A stretch of DNA of 64,000 nt from Indolivaga macrotermitis (GTDB taxonomy: Bacteria; Bacteroidota; Bacteroidia; Bacteroidales; Dysgonomonadaceae). Below, piece by piece: positions 56,272 through 63,240 of the stretch. A model generated the notes under the pieces. It saw only the letters and a program-made list of their open reading frames with translations, made no database searches and was not told the DNA's origin. The translations under genes were made by a program, and so were the position numbers. Location: contig NZ_FQUC01000001.1 in assembly GCF_900128985.1 (NCBI RefSeq), positions 682,001-746,000 of the forward strand, read 5' to 3'. Within the stretch, counting starts at the first letter, position 1, and each line of letters opens with the position of its first letter.

Positions 56272-56506
56272 TGTGTCCGGTATTACTTATTTGTTGCAAC
56301 AATTGTTTTATCAAATTTAAATCACTCAGATAATCCATCAAAGTATCCGCCGACTTCTGGATATGGTCCTTTTCGCTCAAAATCAATTCTATCGTACTCT
56401 CTATAATCTTCACATGAGTACCTTCACCCTCTTGAATATCCTTTATCGCAGATATGGTATCATTATTATTTATAATCGCACCACCTATATTTACATGATT
56501 CTTCAT
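56264..56506 (-). CDS. Small phage early protein, unknown
   Basis: 80 residues from the ATG at 56506; the longer frame to 56545 is rejected because it runs into an AT-rich stretch. It is helical and acidic (NDTISAIKDIQEGEGTHVKI, LMDYLSDLNLIKQLLQQI) with no cysteine. It overlaps the next gene by eight bases. No family recognised; composition suggests a small DNA-mimic or protein-interacting factor, but this is a guess. Confidence 0.5.
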   Translation of the reverse strand: MKNHVNIGGAIINNNDTISAIKDIQEGEGTHVKIIESTIELILSEKDHIQKSADTLMDYLSDLNLIKQLLQQISNTGHNE

Positions 56507-56595
56507 AACCCGTCTTTTTATTTTTTTATTACTTAAATATCTCACTCATATATTAATCCATTACTAATAGACCGTATAAATATTTTGAGTGCTGA

Positions 56596-56838
56596 TTATT
56601 CAGTATCGATATCCGTCTGCAGGTCAACCTGTAACCTGTGATTTCCAAGTTCAAACATGTGCGAAACCCCATTATCCAGTATAACACGAGTATACTTCAC
56701 TTTCGAATCATGCGATAATTTCGGGTTCTGGGCAATACAAAGATTGATTTTCTCAACAAATACATGTAGGTCTTCTAACATGTCACGGACCTCAATTGTT
56801 TTACGCCGTACCTGGGCATTTGGAATTTTTGTTTTCAT
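56596..56838 (-). CDS. Small phage early protein, unknown
   Basis: 80 residues from the ATG at 56838 (MKTKIPNAQVRRKTIEVRDM); the longer frame is rejected because this ATG overlaps the preceding stop as ATGA. The N-terminus is basic, then an amphipathic helix (MLEDLHVFVEKINLCIAQN) and a beta strand pair (KVKYTRVILDNGVSHMFEL) ending acidic. No family recognised. Confidence 0.5.
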   Translation of the reverse strand: MKTKIPNAQVRRKTIEVRDMLEDLHVFVEKINLCIAQNPKLSHDSKVKYTRVILDNGVSHMFELGNHRLQVDLQTDIDTE

Positions 56839-57035
56839 AAAGCTGTATTTTTTAAATTTATTATATCGTAATTTTCCGGCCATACAGAACAGGCATATTT
56901 CCAACCTTCAAAATTTACATCAAAATTAACAACACCGTTAACTTTTCCCGGTTTTGTATGGCTTGCAATCTCATCACCGGACTTTAATCCCAAACGGGTT
57001 AATTCATAGTCTAACTCACCTTTTAACTTTATCAT
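56835..57035 (-). CDS. Small phage early protein, unknown
   Basis: 66 residues. It starts MIKLKGELDYELTRLGLKSG and contains GKVNGVVNFDVNFEGWKYAC, a short beta hairpin. The LGLKSGDEI segment resembles small domains in regulatory proteins, but I would not name it. Its stop overlaps the following ATG. It is part of the early minus-strand group. Confidence 0.5.
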   Translation of the reverse strand: MIKLKGELDYELTRLGLKSGDEIASHTKPGKVNGVVNFDVNFEGWKYACSVWPENYDIINLKNTAL

Positions 57036-57043
57036 GATATTAT

Positions 57044-57343
57044 TTATTTTTCTGATTTATAACTAATTCTAAAATGTTCACCTAAGAATCTAATTAGGCT
57101 TTGATGTTTTTCTTCGTTGCTGGGTTTATTAGAAACTTCAAGTCTTACTAATTCATCAACACAATCAATAAAGAGACTACTGTAAGCATATCTACAAGCT
57201 ACGCACTTCACACTAGTATGGTAATTATCCTCTTCGTACTGCTTGCATTTAGCTATATCCCTTTCGTCTGTGATAACTATATCTTCAATAATTACCCTAT
57301 GAATAGTCGGTAATCCTTTTATTTCTGTTTTCTCAATTCTCAT
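57044..57343 (-). CDS. Early phage protein, first gene of the minus-strand early operon
   Basis: 99 residues, MRIEKTEIKGLPTIHRVIIE at the start. Three cysteines are visible, two in CVACRYAYS, and the C-terminal part is basic. It is the first gene left of the immunity region, divergent from the XRE repressor, the position usually held by a Cro-like or antirepressor gene, but no helix-turn-helix is evident. Family not recognised. Confidence 0.5.
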   Translation of the reverse strand: MRIEKTEIKGLPTIHRVIIEDIVITDERDIAKCKQYEEDNYHTSVKCVACRYAYSSLFIDCVDELVRLEVSNKPSNEEKHQSLIRFLGEHFRISYKSEK

Positions 57344-57377
57344 GATTATACATTTTTATTGTTTCATTATTCTTATA

Positions 57378-57408
57378 CAAATGTACATATAAAAATATAC
57401 AAAACAAT
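57378..57408 (-). promoter_or_regulatory. Putative promoter of the minus-strand early operon
   Basis: The minus strand has ATTG (57408-57405), a 19-base spacer, then TACATTTG (57385-57378), matching the consensus TTTG / TAnnTTTG closely. It faces the opposite way to the repressor promoter. Confidence 0.5.
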
Positions 57409-57411
57409 AAT

Positions 57412-57467
57412 TTTGGATAAATATATTTATACTTTAACTAATTTTAGTATATTTATATTTATCTAAA
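57412..57467. promoter_or_regulatory. Candidate phage operator (inverted repeat)
   Basis: Two 21-base arms at 57412-57432 and 57447-57467 are inverse repeats with three mismatches, spaced by 14 bases. The right arm overlaps the -33 element of the repressor promoter. It is a likely binding site of the divergent XRE repressor. Confidence 0.6.
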
Positions 57468-57488
57468 ATATAATTAATCTTACTTTTG
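57458..57488 (+). promoter_or_regulatory. Putative promoter of the XRE repressor
   Basis: TTTA at 57458-57461, a 19-base spacer and TACTTTTG at 57481-57488 fit the Bacteroidota consensus. It is overlapped on both sides by inverted repeats. Confidence 0.55.
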
Positions 57489-57510
57489 TGTATAAATAAA
57501 TATATACACA
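57487..57510. promoter_or_regulatory. Palindromic site before the repressor start codon
   Basis: TGTGTATA and TATACACA are perfect 8-base inverse repeats with an 8-base spacer, ending one base before the ATG. It is likely an autoregulatory operator. Confidence 0.6.
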
Positions 57511-57511
57511 T

Positions 57512-57799
57512 ATGAAATTAAGAATTCAAGAGGTATTAGATCAATACAATATCTCAGCAGCTGAGCTAGGTAGAAGAATTGGTGTATCAAGAGCTAGTAT
57601 ATCAAATACCATAAATAATGGTAATCCTGGCGCACAAATGCTCATAAAATGGGCGGAAGCGATCGGTTGTAAAATTTCTGAATTTTTTGAAAAGCCTCAA
57701 ATAGAAGGAACGACAGGATACATAGAACATAATGGAGAAGTCTATAAAATAAATTCTATCTCCGATATTGAAAAGCTATTAGACGATATAAAAAAATAG
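57512..57799 (+). CDS. XRE family transcriptional regulator (candidate prophage repressor)
   Basis: 95 residues. A Cro/C1-type helix-turn-helix spans about 5-60 (IQEVLDQYNISAAELGRRIG then VSRASISNTINNGNPG). A short C-terminal domain with GTTGYIEHNGEVYKINSISD follows. The HTH plus small C-terminal extension is a design seen in Bacteroides phage repressors. No LexA-type protease domain is present, so induction is likely not by RecA-driven self-cleavage. It is divergent from the early operon, and operators lie between the two. Confidence 0.8.
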   Translation: MKLRIQEVLDQYNISAAELGRRIGVSRASISNTINNGNPGAQMLIKWAEAIGCKISEFFEKPQIEGTTGYIEHNGEVYKINSISDIEKLLDDIKK

Positions 57800-57829
57800 C
57801 AACCGTGGTTATTATAACCACGGTTGCTA
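57797..57829 (-). terminator. Terminator at the exonuclease / repressor junction
   Basis: A 15-bp perfect stem, TAGCAACCGTGGTTA with its complement, has a TTA loop. It is followed by TTTTTT on the minus strand, so it ends the exonuclease-BRCT transcript. The stem overlaps the repressor's stop codon, so it also lies in the repressor mRNA. Confidence 0.8.
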
Positions 57830-57854
57830 CTGGTAAAAAAAGAGGTAAATATTT

Positions 57855-58745
57855 CTATATATCTCTATTAGATTGGCACATCTCCCGGAAATCCTTTTCA
57901 GATAATATACGTACCGATTCACCGTTAGCTATCCTTTTTTCAGCAGCTATATGTTTACTGCTTTTTTTAGCACCTTTAAGAGCCGCTTCATTTTGGATCC
58001 CTACAACTAGTATTGTTGTTTTGGATGTAAAGGATGTATCAACGGCACAACCGGCTTGTGATGCAATAATACTTAAATCTTTTTTAGGCAAAGAAAAACT
58101 TCCTGTAAATACAGCCACTTCACCATATAGATCACCATCAGGATTTCCTTCTTTTTTTATATCATTCTTATATCCGGCATAATCTCGTTCTCTCACCGTT
58201 ATAGGTTGATTTACTCTAATCAGCCAATTCAATACATCTATTTGTGTCTTTTCTATAGCATGTAGTAATATTTGCCCGGTGGCTATTGCATCGTTCAATG
58301 CATCATGATGCTTTAACTTTATATTTAGGAATTCAGAAACAGGAACGAGTCCATATCCACTGTCCTTGAATTGTTCCCATGTCCTTCTAACTATTCTGGC
58401 AGTATTTAGCCAAGCATTTACAGGTAACGGATCAAGACTATACTTTTCATTTATTTTTGAAAGAGCAATCTTATCGAATGCTGTGTGATGGACAACAACC
58501 ATGCCATTAACTATTTCTTTAAGCCGATTGTATATTTCGGGATATTTTGGTTTGCCCGATACCATTTCTTCAGTTATTCCATGTAAACTGACATTAAAAG
58601 GATCAAACCAGTCTTCCGGATCAATAATTAAGTTCCAAGAATCTACTATTTGTCCATCTACAAATTTTACAATCCCAATCTGACAAATACTATCAAGGCT
58701 GGGATTTGCTGTCTTTACATCTAATGCAATAAAATCTTTTTCCAT
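57855..58745 (-). CDS. DnaQ-like exonuclease domain fused to BRCT
   Basis: 296 residues. The N-terminal ~170 residues have the 3'-5' exonuclease (DEDDh) fold: ICQIGIVKFVDGQIVDSWNL, WFDPFNVSLHGITEEMV, exo II VVHHTAFDKIALSK and exo III LKHHDALNDAIATG. Exo I is ALDVKTAN, where the second metal ligand (Glu in DVET) is Lys11, encoded AAG. The C-terminal BRCT domain (about 210-290, GEVAVFTGSFSLPKKDLSII) resembles the ligase BRCT. Family members degrade or edit DNA; the Lys suggests loss or strong reduction of nuclease activity. The gene has its own terminator and a palindrome upstream. Confidence 0.82.
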   Translation of the reverse strand: MEKDFIALDVKTANPSLDSICQIGIVKFVDGQIVDSWNLIIDPEDWFDPFNVSLHGITEEMVSGKPKYPEIYNRLKEIVNGMVVVHHTAFDKIALSKINEKYSLDPLPVNAWLNTARIVRRTWEQFKDSGYGLVPVSEFLNIKLKHHDALNDAIATGQILLHAIEKTQIDVLNWLIRVNQPITVRERDYAGYKNDIKKEGNPDGDLYGEVAVFTGSFSLPKKDLSIIASQAGCAVDTSFTSKTTILVVGIQNEAALKGAKKSSKHIAAEKRIANGESVRILSEKDFREMCQSNRDI

Positions 58746-58783
58746 TATAAAAAGTATTGTTTGTGCAACATTATAGTGTATTA

Positions 58784-58806
58784 TATAGTCTATAAATTAG
58801 ACTATA
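58784..58806. promoter_or_regulatory. Palindromic site upstream of the exonuclease gene
   Basis: TATAGTCTA and TAGACTATA are perfect 9-base inverse repeats with spacer TAAAT, 39 bases upstream of the exonuclease ATG. It is a candidate operator. Confidence 0.55.
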
Positions 58807-58863
58807 AATTTAAATAAAAAAGTATCTGTAAAAACGGAAATTCCCGTTTTTTATAAAAAAAAA

Positions 58864-58890
58864 CAGTTGCCTTTGTCATAAAGGCAACTG
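58864..58890 (-). terminator. Terminator after the DUF4468-like gene
   Basis: CAGTTGCCTTT and AAAGGCAACTG form an 11-bp stem with a GTCAT loop, followed on the minus strand by a run of nine T. The gap from 58746 to 58972 holds this hairpin, a weaker AAAACGG/CCGTTTT hairpin near 58830 and a palindrome at 58784. Confidence 0.85.
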
Positions 58891-58972
58891 AATAAATTTA
58901 GATGGTTAAAAAAATATTTAGAAACCGAGAATTCTAGGTATTTAAATATAAAAAGTGAAAGAGACTTATTTA

Positions 58973-59584
58973 TTAATCAGGCATATTCTCTATAATATAT
59001 AAACCGTCTTCAAATTTAAGAACCTGTTTGCTATTTTGTTTAGGCATAACTATATTAACATTCTTGGTTATTTCATTCTTGAAATGTTTAAAATTATCAT
59101 TAAAATACCATTCAATCAATAGCTTTTCCCTTTGCCTAACAAGCTTAAGTTTATTATTATATATGGGATATCCATCCTTCAAATTTCCTTTAAATAAGAT
59201 GGTATATTTCGAATTCTCGACAGGCATCTGTAATGCTGCAATTTTATATTCAATCTTATTATCATCAAATTTTAATACCACTTCATAAATTGCATATGCC
59301 GGTTTATCATTACCCGGTTTCTGTATAGTAATAAAGTTTGTATCATCAATTCTGAAAGCAAGCGTCTTATTTTTAGTGTATTGAACAATATCCTGTCTTT
59401 CATTTATCAAATATCGGTATGTAACATCATATAACAAATCCTTTGTACTGTTAGGTATAGTTATAGCGACAGATTCAATGTTTTCATCAAATTCAGACCG
59501 TAGTCCATCCGGAGTAACCATAAACTGGGCATGTCCAGAAACAAAGAATATATAAGCTATAAATAATAAGAATATTCTTTTCAT
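58973..59584 (-). CDS. Secreted DUF4468-like protein (lysogenic conversion candidate)
   Basis: 203 residues from the ATG at 59584, beginning a signal peptide MKRIFLLFIAYIFFVSGHAQ. The longer frame to 59734 adds a membrane-like stretch and is rejected because the signal peptide starts exactly here. The rest is beta-rich with charged strands (YEVVLKFDDNKIEYKIAALQ, LLIEWYFNDNFKHFKNEI) and looks like the DUF4468 family of Bacteroidota periplasmic proteins. It lies between hicB and the exonuclease gene and has its own terminator. As a secreted host-like protein in a prophage, it could alter the lysogen's surface. Confidence 0.6.
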   Translation of the reverse strand: MKRIFLLFIAYIFFVSGHAQFMVTPDGLRSEFDENIESVAITIPNSTKDLLYDVTYRYLINERQDIVQYTKNKTLAFRIDDTNFITIQKPGNDKPAYAIYEVVLKFDDNKIEYKIAALQMPVENSKYTILFKGNLKDGYPIYNNKLKLVRQREKLLIEWYFNDNFKHFKNEITKNVNIVMPKQNSKQVLKFEDGLYIIENMPD

Positions 59585-59684
59585 CGGTATTATGTTGTTT
59601 GTAAATAATTTGCTCCTGCAAATATATAGAAAAGTCAAAAAAACTATACATATTCCAGATAAGATATATAATAAAACAAAAAAA

Positions 59685-59706
59685 GGCGAGGAAAAACTTC
59701 CTCGCC
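59685..59706 (-). terminator. Terminator after hicAB
   Basis: GGCGAGGAA and TTCCTCGCC form a 9-bp stem around AAAC, followed on the minus strand by TTTTTTTG. It ends the toxin-antitoxin transcript. Confidence 0.85.
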
Positions 59707-59751
59707 GATGGTGTAAACAAATATCTTTGATCACTCAAAGTAAAATAAAAA

Positions 59752-60156
59752 TCACTTAAATTCGACAGCCAGTAATTCTTTACCTAACTCATGTACGGCA
59801 TCTTTTATTTTATTAGTTTGTTCCTCAGATGCAAAAGCCAGTTTATTTTTATATTGGCGTACTAACGATTCGTTGATACCTGCTTTGGCTGCTATCTTGG
59901 ATATCTTGATACAGTCAAAATCTTCAAAGAATGAAGGAATATCGTATTTAAAAACAAATTCCGGATTATCCAGTTCATCAGGTACGGCGTTCCCTTCATC
60001 CGTATAAATACTAACCAATAGCTGCAACGCTTCGTACATATCGGATTTTGCAGCTTCAACGGTTTTACCCATTCCTGTAAGTCCGTGATCTATCAGGTTA
60101 GTTACATATATACCGTAACCGTCTTTTCCTTTTTCGATGATAGCTATCAGTTTCAT
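59752..60156 (-). CDS. hicB: HicB family antitoxin
   Basis: 134 residues. The N-terminal half is the HicB partial RNase-H-like fold (MKLIAIIEKGKDGYGIYVT, GLTGMGKTVEAAKSDMYEAL). The C-terminal half holds a helix-turn-helix (ISKIAAKAGINESLVRQYKN), with which HicB binds its own operator. It neutralises HicA and represses the operon. It is 44 bases downstream of hicA, toxin-first order being normal for this family. Confidence 0.85.
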   Translation of the reverse strand: MKLIAIIEKGKDGYGIYVTNLIDHGLTGMGKTVEAAKSDMYEALQLLVSIYTDEGNAVPDELDNPEFVFKYDIPSFFEDFDCIKISKIAAKAGINESLVRQYKNKLAFASEEQTNKIKDAVHELGKELLAVEFK

Positions 60157-60200
60157 AACTAAAATTATTATAATGTATATTTTGCAAACAAATGGCAGGT

Positions 60201-60386
60201 CTATTTCAGACCTGCGCTCTTTTCGATGCTTCTTTGAGTACCGATAGGGACTTCCTCGCTCATGTGTCTGCTTACAGGAAACTTTTTATCAGTTATCGGA
60301 CTGTAATAGATATCATGATTGGCTCCGTTCCTAGTTACGTAACAACCGATACGCTCGATTCTACGTCTTAGTTCAGATACTTTCAT
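60201..60386 (-). CDS. hicA: HicA family mRNA interferase toxin
   Basis: 61 residues, the usual HicA size. It has the dsRBD-like fold: MKVSELRRRIERIGCYVTRN, the catalytic His in GANHDIYYSP near residue 24, and PVSRHMSEEVPIGTQRSIEK at the C-terminus. It cleaves mRNA, independent of ribosomes, when free of HicB. The gene is intact, with promoter and operators immediately upstream, so the system is probably active. It can act in plasmid-like maintenance of the prophage or in abortive defence against other phages. Confidence 0.87.
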   Translation of the reverse strand: MKVSELRRRIERIGCYVTRNGANHDIYYSPITDKKFPVSRHMSEEVPIGTQRSIEKSAGLK

Positions 60387-60412
60387 AATTCAAAGAACAT
60401 TTGTTTACAATA

Positions 60413-60444
60413 CAAATATAACGTTTTTGTTATAAATACGCAAG
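60413..60444 (-). promoter_or_regulatory. hicAB promoter
   Basis: The minus strand has CTTG (60444-60441), a 20-base spacer and TATATTTG (60420-60413), close to the consensus TTTG / TAnnTTTG. The start point would be about 20 bases before the hicA ATG. One operator sits in the spacer. Confidence 0.65.
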
Positions 60445-60468
60445 TTTTTTTATAACATTTTTGTTATA
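60417..60468. promoter_or_regulatory. Twin HicB operators
   Basis: Two nearly identical palindromes, TATAACGTTTTTGTTATA at 60417-60434 and TATAACATTTTTGTTATA at 60451-60468, lie 34 bases apart. One is between the -33 and -7 boxes, the other just upstream of -33. This is a classical arrangement for antitoxin autoregulation. Confidence 0.75.
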
Positions 60469-60497
60469 AAAGTAAATGTTCTATTTAAAATACATAT

Positions 60498-60516
60498 AAA
60501 AAGGAATATCCTTTTT
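60498..60516. other. Small hairpin upstream of hicAB operators
   Basis: AAAAAGGA and TCCTTTTT form an 8-bp stem with an ATA loop. It has T-tracts on both sides and could act as a minor terminator insulating hicAB from terminase transcripts. Confidence 0.45.
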
Positions 60517-60654
60517 AAATCGCTTTATATTAAGCCATTACCATAACAAAAGCTTAAATAATGTTTAACTTTATTTCGTTTTTCCGATTAATAATCAGTT
60601 ATTTAGCTAGTTATTAACACTTTTTGTGCTTCTATTTTTGAAAAAATCAGAAGT

Positions 60655-60720
60655 TAAACGAAGTTGACCCCGACCTCGCCCTGTCGCGTCTTTGTAATTA
60701 CCAGGGCGGTAATCGACCTT
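60655..60720 (-). other. GC-rich structured segment, possible small RNA or phage cis site
   Basis: In an AT-rich gap, this stretch is markedly GC-rich. On the minus strand ACCGCCCTG pairs with CAGGGCGAGGT (two unpaired bases) around a loop, and the shorter hairpins TTACC/GGTAA and CGAC/GTCG are nested alternatives. The longest ORF here is not convincing. The 535-base gap between 60387 and 60921 holds no gene that I can support, only this, the repeat at 60755 and the hicAB control region. Confidence 0.4.
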
Positions 60721-60754
60721 ATATGGCAAAGTGTTAAAATATGTAAATATTTGT

Positions 60755-60786
60755 AAATGTTAAAATTTGTGTGAATTTTAACATTT
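60755..60786. repeat. Perfect 13-bp inverted repeat
   Basis: AAATGTTAAAATT and its inverse complement are separated by TGTGTG. A further copy of TGTTAAAAT lies at 60732-60740 in direct orientation, giving three copies of the core. It may be a regulator-binding or iteron-like site. Confidence 0.65.
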
Positions 60787-60872
60787 GAACGGTTGTATGG
60801 CATGCTTATATATACCACTATGATAGGATATTAGATGTGTATTTATACCTCCTAATACGGGTAAAAAAAGGA

Positions 60873-60894
60873 CGGTAATGAGCTGTCATTACCG
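60873..60894 (-). terminator. Terminator after the large terminase gene
   Basis: CGGTAATG and CATTACCG form an 8-bp stem (nine with A-T) with a short loop, followed on the minus strand by CCTTTTTTTAC. It closes the terminase transcript before hicAB. Confidence 0.8.
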
Positions 60895-60921
60895 CCGGAT
60901 GGTATAGAGTAGGAGATAGGG

Positions 60922-62574
60922 CTATCTGCCTCCCATATGTGAGCCTGTGAATATTCCGGATGAATTGTAAGGAAACTTATTCATACCGATAACAAGAGTA
61001 TCATAAGCGTCTGTTCCATCAGTGCGATACTCTAACTTATCTTCTTCCGATTCAGCCAGCTTTTCGCCCGATTTATCCTTCTTGAAACCTTCTGAACCGT
61101 TACGTGTCCCTGTGTTCTCAAGTGCTACAATCAATTCCTCGTTATTCTCTTCATTGATACGGGGTGTTAATCCTCCTTCAACCTGTCCTTTCAGTAGACG
61201 ATTTATTAATAGGTGTTTCTCTATATGTTTCATAGGTTGACCGATGTAAATTAACTCAACCGTCCAACCGTTCTGATTGAAACGCATTTCGGCAACCGAT
61301 TTAAAGTCTTCGTCATTCACAGCATAGTTAGATCCTAATGCTGTCGAATCGTAATAGAATACTACTGTCTTTTTCATGTGATGCCTGTAATAATAACAGA
61401 AATCATCTATAACCTCGGGTAGTTTTCTTTCATACTTGACATAAAAGCTTTTAAGGACGTTTATCCATATTCCCTCAGGTTGACCTGCAACTATCCAGTT
61501 AATGTTAGAATTGTAGTCCATTGCCACGCATATAGGCTCTAAGGGTTGTATATCCCCGTCCTGTAGTGAACTGTTGTCCTGAATTGCTTTCAAGTTGTAT
61601 TCCAGGTCTTGGAGATAGCTATTGTTATTTCTGGTGTAATAATGTATTTTGCTGTTTAGCGCCGCATAGAACCCGTCTCTTAACGTCCCTAACCTCTTAC
61701 ATAAGATGGAGGTTTGAAACACGATAGGGGGCAAATCACGCTTCATTTGCTTGATATAATTTTCACCCAGGATTAACAGGTTTTCGATACTAGACCATTC
61801 CCCGTAATATACAGCTGCACGTCTGAATTTGGATAGTGATTTTGATAAGTATTTGTAATAAGATGTTAGGTATTTAGGTATCGGCTGTTCTTTCTTCTTA
61901 TACTCCTGTATCTTGTTCCTGATCTCCCATAGTTTGTAAATAATGCCGTGTATGGTATCAATCAGTTCCAGATCCATTTTCTCTTTATAGTTTAAAAACC
62001 ATGAACCCTTTTTGGATGTGGGCATATCGGATATGATTAACATTCCGTGATGATATGGAATGTGTCCGAAATGGGATTTAATGCCACCATTAGCAGGAAA
62101 GGTTTCATCTTTCAATTTTTCGAAATCTAAGAACTTAGCTTCATCGCAAAGCAGCCAATCAAGGGTTAATGAATTAGAGGAACCTGTAATGTCCTGAGAG
62201 ATGAAATACTGGATAGAGCCATTATACCAATATATTACATGTTCGTAATTAGCCGGCTCAATAATAGGTTTGGCGAATCCCAGGCTTTTAGGCGGTTTGC
62301 GTCCTATCACATAATGCAGATCGCGTTTAAAACCAAAAGAGTTAAGCGCATTGAGTGTACCTGGTAATGTGTTGGTTAATCCCCGTTTATAAGAAGGAAA
62401 AACGAAAGCACCCGATGAACGGGGCATCTTTTGTGCGTTACGTTGCACATAAGGGCCTGCAACGCCGTGCGTTTTCCCAATACGCCGCCCGGCTACAAAA
62501 ACAGTAGTATGAGCACCGGTGTACATAACCAACTGTTGGGGTGGGTTAAAGTATATTTTCTTACGGTTACTCAT
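60922..62574 (-). CDS. terL: Terminase large subunit
   Basis: 550 residues. Walker A is VAGRRIGKTHGVAG near residues 27-40 and Walker B LDWLLCDEAKFLDF near 140, with GSSNSLTLD before it. The RNase H-like nuclease domain starts near 350 with VAMDYNSNINWIVAGQ (first Asp) and contains YYDSTALGSN near 411 and, near the end, DGTDAYDTLVIGMNKF (third acidic site). It packages DNA into the prohead through the portal. It overlaps the small-subunit gene by eight bases. The family is typical of tailed phages; the packaging mode (cos or pac) cannot be read. Confidence 0.9.
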   Translation of the reverse strand: MSNRKKIYFNPPQQLVMYTGAHTTVFVAGRRIGKTHGVAGPYVQRNAQKMPRSSGAFVFPSYKRGLTNTLPGTLNALNSFGFKRDLHYVIGRKPPKSLGFAKPIIEPANYEHVIYWYNGSIQYFISQDITGSSNSLTLDWLLCDEAKFLDFEKLKDETFPANGGIKSHFGHIPYHHGMLIISDMPTSKKGSWFLNYKEKMDLELIDTIHGIIYKLWEIRNKIQEYKKKEQPIPKYLTSYYKYLSKSLSKFRRAAVYYGEWSSIENLLILGENYIKQMKRDLPPIVFQTSILCKRLGTLRDGFYAALNSKIHYYTRNNNSYLQDLEYNLKAIQDNSSLQDGDIQPLEPICVAMDYNSNINWIVAGQPEGIWINVLKSFYVKYERKLPEVIDDFCYYYRHHMKKTVVFYYDSTALGSNYAVNDEDFKSVAEMRFNQNGWTVELIYIGQPMKHIEKHLLINRLLKGQVEGGLTPRINEENNEELIVALENTGTRNGSEGFKKDKSGEKLAESEEDKLEYRTDGTDAYDTLVIGMNKFPYNSSGIFTGSHMGGR

Positions 62575-63172
62575 AATCTTTCGTATTCTCTAATAAACTG
62601 GGATTAATGCCGATGTCTTCATAGTCTACATCTTCAATATCTGTCATATACTTTTGTTTCATGGCTGCTATCTTCTCCTGAATATTGGCTATCGGTTTAA
62701 TTCCTATTACAGTCGGATCAGATGTAGGCTCATAATTTTGCGGCATAATATCCTCCCATGGAAACTCTAAAGAATCTTCTTTATCGAGTTGGTTATATTT
62801 AGCGTACTTGTCACCTGCCATTACTTCAGCTATGGGATTCTTTTTTATCCTGGCAAGTTCGAAAGCTTCAAGAAACATGGCATTAGCCCTGAACCGGTGG
62901 AAAGCTTTAGTAGCGTTGTTAAAATCACCCAGAAGTTGTTTTATGATTCTAATGTCCTCATACGCTTCCGACATGGAAATATTGAACATGCTGGTAAGCT
63001 TGTCCCTCATTTCCTTGTCTTTCTTTGTAGGATAATCATTCCAGATAGTATAGATCGAGCGTATTCTTTTGATACGTTCGATTATTTGAGGTGGAATACC
63101 TATTTTTTTTAAAGTATCCACATCATCGAATAAATGCCGGTGACATATATCTATTGTTTTCTCCTTACGCAT
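62567..63172 (-). CDS. Terminase small subunit candidate
   Basis: 201 residues. It is helical and charged, with a putative N-terminal DNA-binding helical region (ICHRHLFDDVDTLKKIGIPP, IIERIKRIRSIYTIWNDYP) and TKAFHRFRANAMFLEAFEL in the middle. The C-terminus is acidic (MTDIEDVDYEDIGINPS). Identification rests on its position directly upstream of and overlapping terL, plus size and composition. It would recognise the packaging site. Confidence 0.65.
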   Translation of the reverse strand: MRKEKTIDICHRHLFDDVDTLKKIGIPPQIIERIKRIRSIYTIWNDYPTKKDKEMRDKLTSMFNISMSEAYEDIRIIKQLLGDFNNATKAFHRFRANAMFLEAFELARIKKNPIAEVMAGDKYAKYNQLDKEDSLEFPWEDIMPQNYEPTSDPTVIGIKPIANIQEKIAAMKQKYMTDIEDVDYEDIGINPSLLENTKDYE

Positions 63173-63185
63173 GCCTATCAGTTAA

Positions 63186-63212
63186 ATAGGCTTGCATCCG
63201 TTGCAAGCCTAT
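63186..63212 (-). terminator. Possible terminator between the rightmost gene and terminase
   Basis: TAGGCTTGCA and TGCAAGCCTA form a 10-bp stem (11 with the outer A-T) with a TCCGT loop. The minus-strand T-tract is short, so its strength is uncertain. Confidence 0.5.
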
Positions 63213-63240
63213 ATTTTTGAGTATCTGTTTGTTTTTCTTT

